Source: Desulfobacteraceae bacterium (GTDB lineage: Bacteria > Desulfobacterota > Desulfobacteria > Desulfobacterales > JAABSP01). Taken from it: a DNA stretch of 39,866 bases. Every line of letters starts with the position of its first letter. Position 1 is the first letter of the stretch. The stretch lies in the NCBI GenBank assembly GCA_011390065.1, contig JAABTD010000012.1:1-39866 (forward strand), read 5' to 3'. Positions 1 through 7,300 of the stretch are shown piece after piece. Both the position numbers and the translations under genes were made by a program. The notes under the pieces were generated by a model that saw only the letters and a list, made by a program, of their open reading frames with translations, searched no databases and had not been told where the DNA came from.

Positions 1-932
1 TAGGCCGGCAGGGAGACGGGTCCCAGGTCGAAGTTCTTGTAGATCTCCACGCCGATGTCGTGCCATTCCTGGAGCCGGAGCAGACCGTTGTTGCCGTGGT
101 ACTGCTGATGCCACCAGAGCTGCTTGGCGTATTCCTCGGAGTAGAGGGGATCGAAAAGGCCGGCCCGGAACTCGATCCCGTAGGGGAGCAGTCCGGCCAG
201 GGCGGCCTCGGAAATCTTGGTGTTGATGGAGGAATTGGAATCCCGGCTGATGTCCGTACCGAGACGGGGCGTGGCCCCGGACCTCACGCCGGTATCGGTC
301 TGGACATCCATTCGCAGCCAGTCGTTGAGGCTCTTGGTCATGTAAAGGAAGACGTTGTGGACCCCGGCCGACAGGTTGTTGTTCTGGTCGAGGCCGTTGC
401 GTTCGCCTTCGGAACGGTCCGCCAGGTAGAGCTTGAGATGGCCGCCGAAGGTGAGCCCCTGGGTGATGCCGCCGCCGGGGGCCGGCCCTTCCTTCATCTC
501 GTCAACATCCATCAGGTCGCCCTCCAGGGCGATGTCCAGTCCACCGCCTTCGCCGGCGCCGAACTCCCCGCCGCCCTCGGCCGCACCGAATTCACCGCCG
601 CCGGCGTCACCGAATTCGCCCGCATCCGCCGCGCCGAACTCGCCGGCGCCGCTCTCGGCTTCTTCCGCCGCTTCAAAGGCCATCTCTTCCCCGGCCTCGG
701 GAAACGCTTCTTCCTCCTCGAACACCATCTCCTCTTCGGCTTCCGGAAACGCCGCCTCGGGCTCGGCCGCCCCCTGGGACTTCAGGGTGTCCACCTCCTG
801 TTTCAGGGCCTTAATGGTCTGTTCCAGCTGCTCGATCCGTTTCTCCATATCCGACATCTCATCGGGTGCGGCCAGCCCCGGACAAAGGAAGATCAGCGCG
901 AAAGCGGTCGTCAGGACGATACGTGGCTTCAT
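1..932 (-). CDS. Porin-like outer-membrane protein with coiled coil and acidic low-complexity linker (3' end cut by window edge)
   Basis: Minus-strand reading frame open from 932 to the left edge (310 residues, no stop), so the C-terminus is missing. ATG at 932 follows an AGGAGGG ribosome site. Residues 1-22 form a signal peptide ending GLAA. Residues 27-52 are a heptad-like coiled coil (MEKRIEQLEQTIKALKQ). Residues 57-95 hold an acidic near-repeat (AFPEAEEEMVFE / AFPEAGEEMAFE), followed by four GEFG units (about 97-128) and GLDIALEGDL. From about 156 onward, alternating segments such as FGGHLKLYLADRSEG and GIEFRAGLFDPLYSEEYAKQ look like beta strands of an outer-membrane barrel. The layout (signal peptide, coiled coil, linker, barrel) is typical of porins of the kind found beside multihaem cytochromes. 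It is the last visible gene of the cytochrome block, 63 bases after the Gx/EcfT gene. The porin role is inferred from this layout, not from a recognised family signature. Confidence 0.7.
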   Translation of the reverse strand, partial: MKPRIVLTTAFALIFLCPGLAAPDEMSDMEKRIEQLEQTIKALKQEVDTLKSQGAAEPEAAFPEAEEEMVFEEEEAFPEAGEEMAFEAAEEAESGAGEFGAADAGEFGDAGGGEFGAAEGGGEFGAGEGGGLDIALEGDLMDVDEMKEGPAPGGGITQGLTFGGHLKLYLADRSEGERNGLDQNNNLSAGVHNVFLYMTKSLNDWLRMDVQTDTGVRSGATPRLGTDISRDSNSSINTKISEAALAGLLPYGIEFRAGLFDPLYSEEYAKQLWWHQQYHGNNGLLRLQEWHDIGVEIYKNFDLGPVSLPA

Positions 933-995
933 TTTTCCCTCCTTATAAAAGTGCGCGGAAAAAAACGGTCGCACCACCAAATAGGTTGATAGAAT

Positions 996-2273
996 TCACC
1001 CTCTAACGCTGCGTCGTTCGGACGCCGGTGTTTCCCCGTGAACCGCTTCGCTCTCCCGGGGGACGGCGTTTCGCCAGACCCGGCCGTGGGGGGTCGCCTC
1101 CAGGTAGAGCGCGGCAATGACGTTGCTGATGAGCGGGATGATGGTCCGAATCCCGGCTTCTTTGCGGAAATTTTCGGATTTGATGGCCGACCGGGCCGCG
1201 GCCCAGATCTCGGGAAAGGAGGCCCAGGCCAGGGTGAAGACCGCGGCGATCCGGTCTTCGGAAACCCCGACGCATCGGAGCGGAGAAAGGATCCGGGTCA
1301 GACCGGCGGTGGTCTCCTCCGGGGACGTGGTCATCACCACCAGGGCGCTGGCGGCGATGAGAAACAGGATTCTCAGGCCCAGGGTGAGCCCCGTGGCGAG
1401 TCCTTCCGCCGTTACGTGGAATCCGCCGATGGACGCCGCGACGTGGACTCCGCTGTTGAACAGGATGGGGAGCGCCACGGCCAGCACCACCAGAAACGCA
1501 TATTTCCGAACCCGGCAGAAGACGGCGGAAAAGGGAATCCGGGCCGTTGCAATGCCGGCCATCAGCAGCGAAAACAGGACCGCGAACGCCCAGCGGTTGG
1601 AAACGAACAGGACCACCGCCGACAGGATCAGAAGGGCGCCGAGTTTCACGGCGGCCGGCAGCCGATGGATGGGGGAAGATCCCGGCAGGTAGCCCCTGGC
1701 TTCGGGCCCGCCCATATCGCCGGCGCGGACGCCGGTTTCCGGCGCGGTCGCTTCGGCTCTCTCCAGCCGCCGGCACACGCCGCCGGCCACCAGCCCGGTG
1801 ATCCACCCGGTGCCCACGGCGCCGATGGCCAGCCAGGGGAACAGCACGAAGATGCCCGTGTGTTTCACAAGGATCAGGTAGGCCAGGAAGAGCTGGACCA
1901 TGTTGTGGGTGAGGGCCCCGGCGATGCTGACGCCGATAATGGAAAAACCGTACCGCCAGCGGGCCGCGGAAAGCCGGTGAAACAGGCCCATGGTCGCCGT
2001 CGCGACCATGGCGGCGGAAAAGCTCAATATAAAGGTAGGGGACATGAAGGTTCCCATGAGCAGGGAACTGATGAGGGTGCGGTAGAAGGCCACCTCCAGG
2101 GCGGCGCGCACGCCCATGGAGACCAGGGCCACCAGGGCCAGCATGTTGGCCAGGCCCAGGCGGAGGCCCGGAATCGGGTGGGGGATCATGGATTCGGAGA
2201 TCTGGAGGACGCAGGAGATCGACGCCAGCAGGGCGATGCGATAGATCCGTTCCCGTTCCGTATTCGCCGTCAC
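996..2273 (-). CDS. Gx transporter (HepS_1-type) S-component fused to an EcfT-like transmembrane protein
   Basis: A 425-residue polytopic membrane protein with a GTG start at 2273 preceded by AAAGGAAG. Residues 1 to about 175 match the family often mislabelled 'heptaprenyl diphosphate synthase component I' (Gx transporter). Its small-molecule S-component fold is seen in segments such as HPIPGLRLGLANMLALVALV and in the helix-rich stretch rich in Gly and Ala. After a polar linker (about 176-200), residues 203-395 resemble the EcfT/CbiQ transmembrane coupling subunit of energy-coupling-factor importers, including an AARSAIKSE stretch like the Ala-Arg-Ser/Gly motif that docks onto the ATPases. 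No EcfA ATPase gene is visible in the window, so energisation would need ATPases from elsewhere. It sits 53 bases after the NusG-domain-II gene, a pairing common for this family. The substrate is unknown; a flavin or quinone-related compound is only a guess. Confidence 0.75.
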   Translation of the reverse strand: MTANTERERIYRIALLASISCVLQISESMIPHPIPGLRLGLANMLALVALVSMGVRAALEVAFYRTLISSLLMGTFMSPTFILSFSAAMVATATMGLFHRLSAARWRYGFSIIGVSIAGALTHNMVQLFLAYLILVKHTGIFVLFPWLAIGAVGTGWITGLVAGGVCRRLERAEATAPETGVRAGDMGGPEARGYLPGSSPIHRLPAAVKLGALLILSAVVLFVSNRWAFAVLFSLLMAGIATARIPFSAVFCRVRKYAFLVVLAVALPILFNSGVHVAASIGGFHVTAEGLATGLTLGLRILFLIAASALVVMTTSPEETTAGLTRILSPLRCVGVSEDRIAAVFTLAWASFPEIWAAARSAIKSENFRKEAGIRTIIPLISNVIAALYLEATPHGRVWRNAVPRESEAVHGETPASERRSVRG

Positions 2274-2326
2274 GCGCTTCCTTTCATATTCTTTTCAAGC
2301 TTATTCAGTCCGGAGTTCCGAACGTG

Positions 2327-2743
2327 CTAATGGACCACCGCGTCCAGGAACCCGCCGCTCCGGGACCGGACTTTGACCAGCACCCGGTTGGGGACGCAGG
2401 TAATCACCTGTCCCGGGGTTTTGGCCCATCCGGCCGCCACGCAGATCTGTCTCGGGCAGTCCGATTTGGCCACCCGAACGCCCCCCGGATCGGCCTCGAT
2501 GATCATGCGGCCGTCCCGCAGGGAAAGCTCCCGGTGATCATCCATCCGGAGACGTCCCACCAGCCGGCCCTCTTCATAGACCATGGCGTCGAGATCAGCG
2601 GCGCCGGCGCCGCCGGCCCCGAACTGGAGGTAGGCGATGGCCCAGCCGGACAGGGAAAGGATCGCCAGGATGAGCAGCACGTCCCGCCAGTTAAGCCTGT
2701 AAAACCGGTCTGCGTTTCCGTGGTCATCCCGTTCCCGATCCAT
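2327..2743 (-). CDS. NusG domain II-containing membrane-anchored protein
   Basis: A 138-residue protein with one N-terminal membrane segment (about 20-41, DVLLILAILSLSGWAIAYLQ) and an exported beta-rich domain. The domain carries the family signature DCPRQICVAAG followed by PGQVITCVPNRVLVKV, with cysteines at 96, 101 and 116. Despite the name, this family is unrelated in function to the transcription factor NusG; its members are small exported proteins with no settled role. The gene starts 18 bases after the cytochrome b stop and is followed by the Gx/EcfT fusion. From memory, the same two families occur together as EetA and EetB in Gram-positive flavin-based extracellular electron transfer loci, which would fit the cytochromes here. 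Family assignment is firm; function is not. Confidence 0.8.
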   Translation of the reverse strand: MDRERDDHGNADRFYRLNWRDVLLILAILSLSGWAIAYLQFGAGGAGAADLDAMVYEEGRLVGRLRMDDHRELSLRDGRMIIEADPGGVRVAKSDCPRQICVAAGWAKTPGQVITCVPNRVLVKVRSRSGGFLDAVVH

Positions 2744-2761
2744 CCGGTTCGATGAGAGCCG

Positions 2762-3586
2762 TTACCATGTAATGGCGGCGCTGTTGAGGATGCCGCCGAT
2801 GAGCAGAAACAGCCCGGTAAACATGGCCAGATACCCCACCGCGTAAAAGACCGCCCGCCGCCCCCGGCCGGCCTCGGTCGTAATGGCGCCCTTCAGGTCG
2901 TCATTTTTCTCCAGCCGCTCGTACCAGGCCGGTCGCTCGTGGCGGACCGAGTCGATGTCCACGCTCCCTTCGAACATGGCCTTGTCCATGGGGAAATTGT
3001 GGCGGCGGAGATGGCCGATGAAGAAATGGATGATGAACACATGGCCCATGGCGAGGATCGCTTCGATCCGGTGGACCCAAAAAGCCACGTTGAGCCCCCA
3101 TCCGGGGATGATCCGGCTGGAGGAGAGGGAAAAGGCCAGTAAAAGCCCGGTCACGCCCATGATGACCATGCCCCAGAAGACGGCCCAGTAGTCGAATTTC
3201 TCCCAGTACCCCCAGCGGTCGAACCGGGGCCAGTCCCGGATGCCGATCAGCCAGAGGGCGTGCTCGTAGGCCTCTTTGGCGTCCCTGGGCTGGAGCAGCA
3301 CCGAATCGCGGCCCAGCAGGCTCTTGGGAAATCCTTTCCAGTCGATTCTCGCCAGCAGGTAGAAGAAATGGACCAGAAATCCGGCCAGCATGAAGATGCC
3401 GACGTAGATATGGATCGTCAGGCAATACTCGTACCCGCCGAAGACCCAGGCGATGTACTGCCCCCATGGGGTTTCGATGTACATCCGGGCTAATCCCGTG
3501 GCGCCCTGGACCAGAAACGACACCATGAGCAGCAGATGGAAGAGCCGTTGAACGGCGGTGAAGCGACGAATCCGGGTATTATTCAT
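2762..3586 (-). CDS. Membrane cytochrome b (cytochrome b561 / formate dehydrogenase gamma-like)
   Basis: A 274-residue integral membrane protein. Start chosen at 3586 (MNNTRIRRF), which overlaps the end of the trihaem gene by 8 bases; the frame is open further upstream but that part lacks protein character. Four main helices fit the cytochrome b/b6-type quinol oxidase subunits. Candidate haem-ligand histidines lie at 17 (first helix), 59 and 73 (second helix, IHIYVGIFMLAGFLVH), and 172, 182 and 187 (last core helix, VHRIEAILAMGHVFIIHFF). A fifth helix follows at about 253-272 near the C-terminus. Proteins of this type take electrons from menaquinol and pass them to periplasmic partners, or run in reverse. 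Its coupling to a membrane-anchored trihaem and an octahaem cytochrome suggests a quinol:cytochrome c electron transfer unit. Confidence 0.82.
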   Translation of the reverse strand: MNNTRIRRFTAVQRLFHLLLMVSFLVQGATGLARMYIETPWGQYIAWVFGGYEYCLTIHIYVGIFMLAGFLVHFFYLLARIDWKGFPKSLLGRDSVLLQPRDAKEAYEHALWLIGIRDWPRFDRWGYWEKFDYWAVFWGMVIMGVTGLLLAFSLSSSRIIPGWGLNVAFWVHRIEAILAMGHVFIIHFFIGHLRRHNFPMDKAMFEGSVDIDSVRHERPAWYERLEKNDDLKGAITTEAGRGRRAVFYAVGYLAMFTGLFLLIGGILNSAAITW

Positions 3587-4262
3587 GGTGCTCACCCGAT
3601 GTCTCCTTTTTTCGAGCCAGCAATTCCCGTATGCCCCAGAGGAAGGTATGGGGCAGAAAAACCAGAAACGTGCCCACGGCGATGGCCGCCATGGCCCAGA
3701 AGACATAAAACAGCGCCGGAAATTCCTCCAGAGCCTTGATGTCCGCCGGGTTGGGCGGATGGATGACGTAACTGGCAAAGGAGGCGCCGGCCCCTTCGTG
3801 GCACTTGGCGCAGACGTAGGCGTGCCGGCGGATGGGATTCATGGGGGAATAATAATGGTCGATGCTGGCGATGGGTTCGCCGCCGTGGCACTGCCGGCAG
3901 GTGAGATTGGCCCGGACGGTGTGGAGGTCGTCCGACTGTTCGGGGTGGCAGGTTTCGCATCTTTGGACATCGTAAAACTGAAGCCCCCGATGGCTGTCGG
4001 CCAGACGAGATCGAATACGGACCCTGGCCCCGGAGGGGCTATAGGGAAACGCGCCGCGTCCGACGCCGGGCAGGACGACAAACGGCCGTTGCCGTTGGGG
4101 CCGCACCTCATATTCTTCGTAATAACCGGTGCTCACCTCCAGGTCCCGGTATCGGCGGATGGCCGAAGAGACCTCCTCCTGGGAACAAACCGTTCCCGGC
4201 GCGGCGATCAGAATCGCCGCCGCCAGGGCCAGGAGCGCTCTATGCCCATATTGTCCCTTCAT
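3579..4262 (-). CDS. Trihaem c-type cytochrome with C-terminal membrane anchor
   Basis: A 227-residue exported protein starting at 4262 (MKGQYGHRALLALAAAILIA), chosen because this gives a clean signal peptide; an ATG nine codons upstream adds only polar residues. Three CxxCH haem-binding motifs are visible: CETCH (102-106), CRQCH (122-126) and CAKCH (151-155). Extra histidines (for example H91, H114, H136, H147) could be distal ligands. A hydrophobic helix at about 183-205 followed by a basic RELLARKK stretch anchors the C-terminus with the tail in the cytoplasm. It lies 28 bases after the octahaem gene and overlaps the cytochrome b gene, so it probably bridges cytochrome b and the octahaem protein in the periplasm. 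Confidence 0.85.
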   Translation of the reverse strand: MKGQYGHRALLALAAAILIAAPGTVCSQEEVSSAIRRYRDLEVSTGYYEEYEVRPQRQRPFVVLPGVGRGAFPYSPSGARVRIRSRLADSHRGLQFYDVQRCETCHPEQSDDLHTVRANLTCRQCHGGEPIASIDHYYSPMNPIRRHAYVCAKCHEGAGASFASYVIHPPNPADIKALEEFPALFYVFWAMAAIAVGTFLVFLPHTFLWGIRELLARKKETSGEHHE

Positions 4263-4290
4263 CGTCCCCGCCTCGCTCCGTCGCTCCACG

Positions 4291-5625
4291 CTATTCGAAC
4301 TCCAGCATTTCGCCGCCTTCGAGATCCAGATCCAGCCCCTCGGGCGCCTCGTCTCCGGTCTCGTCTTCGCCGCCGAACTCGCCGCCGGGCGCCACGGGCA
4401 TCACTTCGCCCAATCCCGTGGGGTCGAAGGCGTTCTGGAGATCCATCAGTTTGTCGTCCTTATGATGGTGGCACGCCTGGCAGGAATTTGGAACCTTCGG
4501 GTTTTTGATGGTGTCGATGGGCGTCAGGGAGTCGAACACATGACTGTGGAGATCGCCGGACACGGCGCTTTTGACGATCCGCGGCATGTGGCAGCCGATG
4601 CAGTTCCCGAAGGAGTGAATCGAATGGGCTTGAACCTTGTTGATGATTATGTGGCATTCGAAGCACTGGGCCGAACCGGCGTTGATGGTCTGGGACCGCG
4701 TCGGCGGCATGCCGATCTGGTGAACGAAGTGGCAGGAAGTGCAGGTGACGCCCTCTTTATAATGCTGGGATTGTTCCCAGTCGAGGTACTGCTGATGGTG
4801 CCCCCTGGCGAACTCGTTGGCGTAGACGTATTCCTCACGCGAGGCGTAGTCGATGGAATCGAAATAGGCATTCAGGGCCTTTCCGGGTTGGTAGCCCACC
4901 GGCCATTCGGCGTTCTCGTTCTTGGTGGACCGGCCCCGGTTGTGGCAGGAGCCGCAGATCTGAACGGCCACGCCCATGGTCATTTTGGAGGGATTGACGA
5001 TGGTCTCCCGCTTTTCGAATACCGCGGTCTTGGGCAGGGCCGCGTGCCACGATCCTTTTCCATGGCAGGCTTCGCATCCCACCGCTGGCTCGCTGAATGC
5101 CCCCTGCTCCAAATCCAACCCCGTGGAATGGCAGCCGCCGCATTTGAGGGACCAGGGGCGCTCCTGCCAGTCCGCTTCATGGTAGGCCACCCATTTGTCC
5201 GTATCGATATTGTATTGGATGGGGGCGACGTAGAGGGTTCCTTCTTTTTTGACGACATATCGCTGCTGCCACTGACTGCCCATGGTGTAGAGGATCTCTT
5301 CGACCTTGGGAACGTAAATCTCCTCCACCGGCGCCGACAATTCGTCCTTTATCTCGGCCAGGTCCGCCCGGATGGCCGCTTCGTCGATTTCCGCCACAAA
5401 GGCGTCCACATTGTTTTGCGCATCCTGAAGGCCGCGGCTGTGGAGGGTCATCTGCCAGGAGTCGAAATGCTCCAGGTGGCATTTCTTGCAGGTATCCGAA
5501 CCGACGAACGCTTTGGGACGGGCCGTCACCTCCTCCACATTCACGACCGGATCACGCCCGCATGCAGAGAATGCAAAACCGATCATGACCGCGATCACAA
5601 CAGCGACAAAACCTCTGGTCCCCAT
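4291..5625 (-). CDS. Octahaem c-type cytochrome, probable lipoprotein (cytochrome c554-like)
   Basis: A 444-residue exported protein. ATG at 5625 has AGGAGG seven bases upstream. The signal sequence ends FAFSAC with Cys22, a plausible lipobox, so the protein may be lipid-anchored. Eight CxxCH motifs are present: CKKCH (46), CGGCH (162), CEACH (184), CGSCH (224), CTSCH (295), CFECH (321), CIGCH (342) and CQACH (382). The first motif followed by HFDSWQMTLHSR is typical of the cytochrome c554 family. No CxxCK or other reductase-type active-site motif is visible, so an electron-carrier role is more likely than an enzyme. The C-terminus (about 412-444) is a strongly acidic tail containing PGGEFGGED and GLDLDLEGG, resembling the linker of the porin-like protein at 1-932. 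It is the first gene of the minus-strand block. Confidence 0.88.
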   Translation of the reverse strand: MGTRGFVAVVIAVMIGFAFSACGRDPVVNVEEVTARPKAFVGSDTCKKCHLEHFDSWQMTLHSRGLQDAQNNVDAFVAEIDEAAIRADLAEIKDELSAPVEEIYVPKVEEILYTMGSQWQQRYVVKKEGTLYVAPIQYNIDTDKWVAYHEADWQERPWSLKCGGCHSTGLDLEQGAFSEPAVGCEACHGKGSWHAALPKTAVFEKRETIVNPSKMTMGVAVQICGSCHNRGRSTKNENAEWPVGYQPGKALNAYFDSIDYASREEYVYANEFARGHHQQYLDWEQSQHYKEGVTCTSCHFVHQIGMPPTRSQTINAGSAQCFECHIIINKVQAHSIHSFGNCIGCHMPRIVKSAVSGDLHSHVFDSLTPIDTIKNPKVPNSCQACHHHKDDKLMDLQNAFDPTGLGEVMPVAPGGEFGGEDETGDEAPEGLDLDLEGGEMLEFE

Positions 5626-6024
5626 GGCGTCCTCCTGAGCGTTGCAGTTAATTGGCAAACACCTCTCCTATACCGACTGAATTCCATTCATCGGGAATGA
5701 TCAAAAAAACTTAAGTTCTACTAAAAACTTCCGGGAGAAAACGCGTCGGAGCGGCGTGAAGGACACTTTGCGATATCGCTTCGCCGCAACGCGTTCCAAA
5801 AGCCCGGAGCAGGGTTCCGAAGAATCGGGGGGACGGCTCAACTCAGAAGAAATGATCAAATCATCGCTGAAGAACAGTCGTAATCGGAAAAGATCGGTTA
5901 GGCTTTTGATAAAAAATATCATGCGGTCGTTTGACGGGTCAAGAAAAAATGATAAAGAGAATATTCTGTTTTAAAACAATATTCACGGTTTATTGTCCCT
6001 CACTTCCCGATTGAGACCCCACCG
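5626..6024. other. Intergenic control region between the divergent cytochrome block and the dehydrogenase genes
   Basis: About 400 bases with no convincing gene; the reading frames here lack coding character. It should hold the promoter of the minus-strand cytochrome block, but I could not pick a convincing -35/-10 pair for that direction. The stretch from about 5840 to 6000 is clearly AT-richer than its surroundings and contains the nested palindrome at 5959-5984. Confidence 0.5.
5959..5984. promoter_or_regulatory. Nested AT-rich palindrome
   Basis: GAATATT (5959-5965) and its inverted copy AATATTC (5978-5984) enclose the perfect 10-base palindrome GTTTTAAAAC (5968-5977), with only CT left over. 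The dyad could be a regulator binding site or a hairpin. There is no upstream gene that it would terminate, so an operator in the divergent region is more likely. Confidence 0.35.
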
Positions 6025-6053
6025 TTGCCCCAATCGATCTGGAGTGGTATACT
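6025..6053 (+). promoter_or_regulatory. Sigma-70-type promoter candidate for the 6093 small gene and dehydrogenase
   Basis: TTGCCC (6025-6030), a 17-base spacer, then TATACT (6048-6053). A start of transcription near 6060 would place the AAGGAG ribosome site (6079-6084) and the ATG at 6093 in a normal short leader. Confidence 0.5.
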
Positions 6054-6092
6054 CTGCAAAATATGGATGGATAGTCGGAAGGAGACGCTGTA

Positions 6093-6273
6093 ATGAAGAT
6101 CGCCGTAAGAGATAAACTGCCTGAATTTATGGGTCTCATCGGGTTGGAAGACCATGCCCAGCCACCTCTTCGAGGAGATGATCGACCGGTGCGAAGCGTC
6201 GTTTCTGACCCGGAAGAACTGGTCCACGGTGAAGAAAAAGATCGACAAGAGCCGGGACGCCTGGAGCAGGTAA
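6093..6273 (+). pseudogene. Small hypothetical protein gene, apparently frame-shifted (or two tiny overlapping genes)
   Basis: A promoter candidate and a good AAGGAG site precede ATG 6093, whose frame begins MKIAVRDKLPEFMGLIGLED and then turns into arginine- and proline-rich text up to a stop at 6281. In the next frame, ATG 6154 to TAA 6273 encodes 39 residues (MPSHLFEEMIDRCEASF... ending DKSRDAWSR) with a natural amphipathic composition and about 36 of 40 codons ending in G or C, like the real genes nearby. Joining the two at the GAC-C-ATG step gives a sensible protein of about 59 residues, so one extra base, a programmed +1 shift or a sequencing error would explain the pattern. The second part ends 4 bases before the dehydrogenase start. 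I recognise no family. Confidence 0.4.
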
Positions 6274-6277
6274 GCCT

Positions 6278-7258
6278 ATGAAACCGACCGTATTTATCGC
6301 CCATCCCATCCCCGAGATCGGCATCGACCGGCTGCGGAAACGCTTCGAGGTGTCGGTTCATCCGGAAATCCGCCCTATGGCGCCGGAGGTCATGATCCGG
6401 AAGATGGCCGATTGCAGCGCCGTGATCAGCCTCCTGTGCGACCGGATCGACGCGCCGCTCCTGGATCAGTGCCCCGGTCTGAAAATCATCGCCAACCATG
6501 CCGTGGGATACGAAAACATCGACGTGGCGGCGGCAAACGAGCGGGGCGTCCTGGTCACCCACACGCCGGGCGTGCTGACCCATGCCACCGCCGAAATCGC
6601 CTTTGCCCTGCTCATCACCCTGACGCGGCGGATCATCGAAGCGGACCGGTTCACCCGAAAGGGCCTGTTCATCGGCTGGGATCCGCTCCTGTTGCGGGGA
6701 GACGAACTGGCCGGCCGGACGATCGGGATTATCGGCATGGGCCGAATCGGCCGGGACATGGCCCGGAAGTGCCGGGCGTTCGACATGACCATCCTTTACC
6801 ACAACCGCCATCCCGTGGATTCAGAAACGGAAAAGGCCCTGGATGCCCGATACGTCTCCCTGGACGAGCTGCTGGCCCGTTCCGACGCTCTCTCCATCCA
6901 TGCTCCCGCCACCCCGGAGACGCGACATCTCATCGACGCCGCCGCCTTCGCGAAAATGAAGCCGGGGGCCTACCTGATCAACGCGGCCCGCGGCGAAATC
7001 GTCCACGAGGCCGCCCTGGCCGAGGCCCTGGCGTCCGGAAAGATCAAGGGCGCGGGGCTGGATGTCTACGAATTCGAGCCGAAAATCACCGAGGCCCTGC
7101 TGGATATGAAAAATGTGGTCCTGCTTCCCCATATCGGGTCCGCCACCCGGGAAGCCCGGGACCGGATGTCGGCCATGGCGGCGGACAACGTCATCGCGGC
7201 CCTGGAAGGCCGGAAGCCGCCCAACCTGGTTCCGGAGATGGCCGATCTTTCGCCTTAG
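6278..7258 (+). CDS. D-isomer-specific 2-hydroxyacid dehydrogenase (glyoxylate/hydroxypyruvate reductase-like)
   Basis: A 326-residue NAD(P)-dependent oxidoreductase of the phosphoglycerate dehydrogenase/glyoxylate reductase family, of the usual length for the short form without a C-terminal ACT domain. The catalytic domain is split around the nucleotide-binding domain, as is normal. The Rossmann motif GMGRIG lies at 153-158 (IGIIGMGRIGRDMARK). The catalytic triad is visible as Arg238 (NAARGE), Glu267 (FEP) and His285 (LPHIGSAT). The reaction is the reversible reduction of a 2-oxo acid to a D-2-hydroxy acid in the cytoplasm. The exact substrate (glyoxylate, hydroxypyruvate or another) cannot be told from sequence alone. 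It starts 4 bases after the small upstream reading frame and precedes the EFR1 gene by 42 bases. Confidence 0.88.
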   Translation: MKPTVFIAHPIPEIGIDRLRKRFEVSVHPEIRPMAPEVMIRKMADCSAVISLLCDRIDAPLLDQCPGLKIIANHAVGYENIDVAAANERGVLVTHTPGVLTHATAEIAFALLITLTRRIIEADRFTRKGLFIGWDPLLLRGDELAGRTIGIIGMGRIGRDMARKCRAFDMTILYHNRHPVDSETEKALDARYVSLDELLARSDALSIHAPATPETRHLIDAAAFAKMKPGAYLINAARGEIVHEAALAEALASGKIKGAGLDVYEFEPKITEALLDMKNVVLLPHIGSATREARDRMSAMAADNVIAALEGRKPPNLVPEMADLSP

Positions 7259-7300
7259 CCGACTGATGTAAAAAACTGACACAAGATAAGGAGACCATTG

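Noticed and set aside
433-948. Proline- and serine-rich frame opposite the porin-like gene
   Set aside because: It mirrors the acidic glycine repeats of the true gene; repeated SPAPNSPPP text is the antisense of GEFG repeats.
1038-2330. Long open frame opposite the Gx/EcfT gene
   Set aside because: Rich in Gly, Arg, His and Asp with no hydrophobic core; it is a by-product of high GC on the strand opposite a clear membrane protein gene.
4129-5700. 523-codon open frame opposite the octahaem cytochrome
   Set aside because: The other strand has eight CxxCH motifs, a signal sequence and a ribosome site; this frame has no family features.
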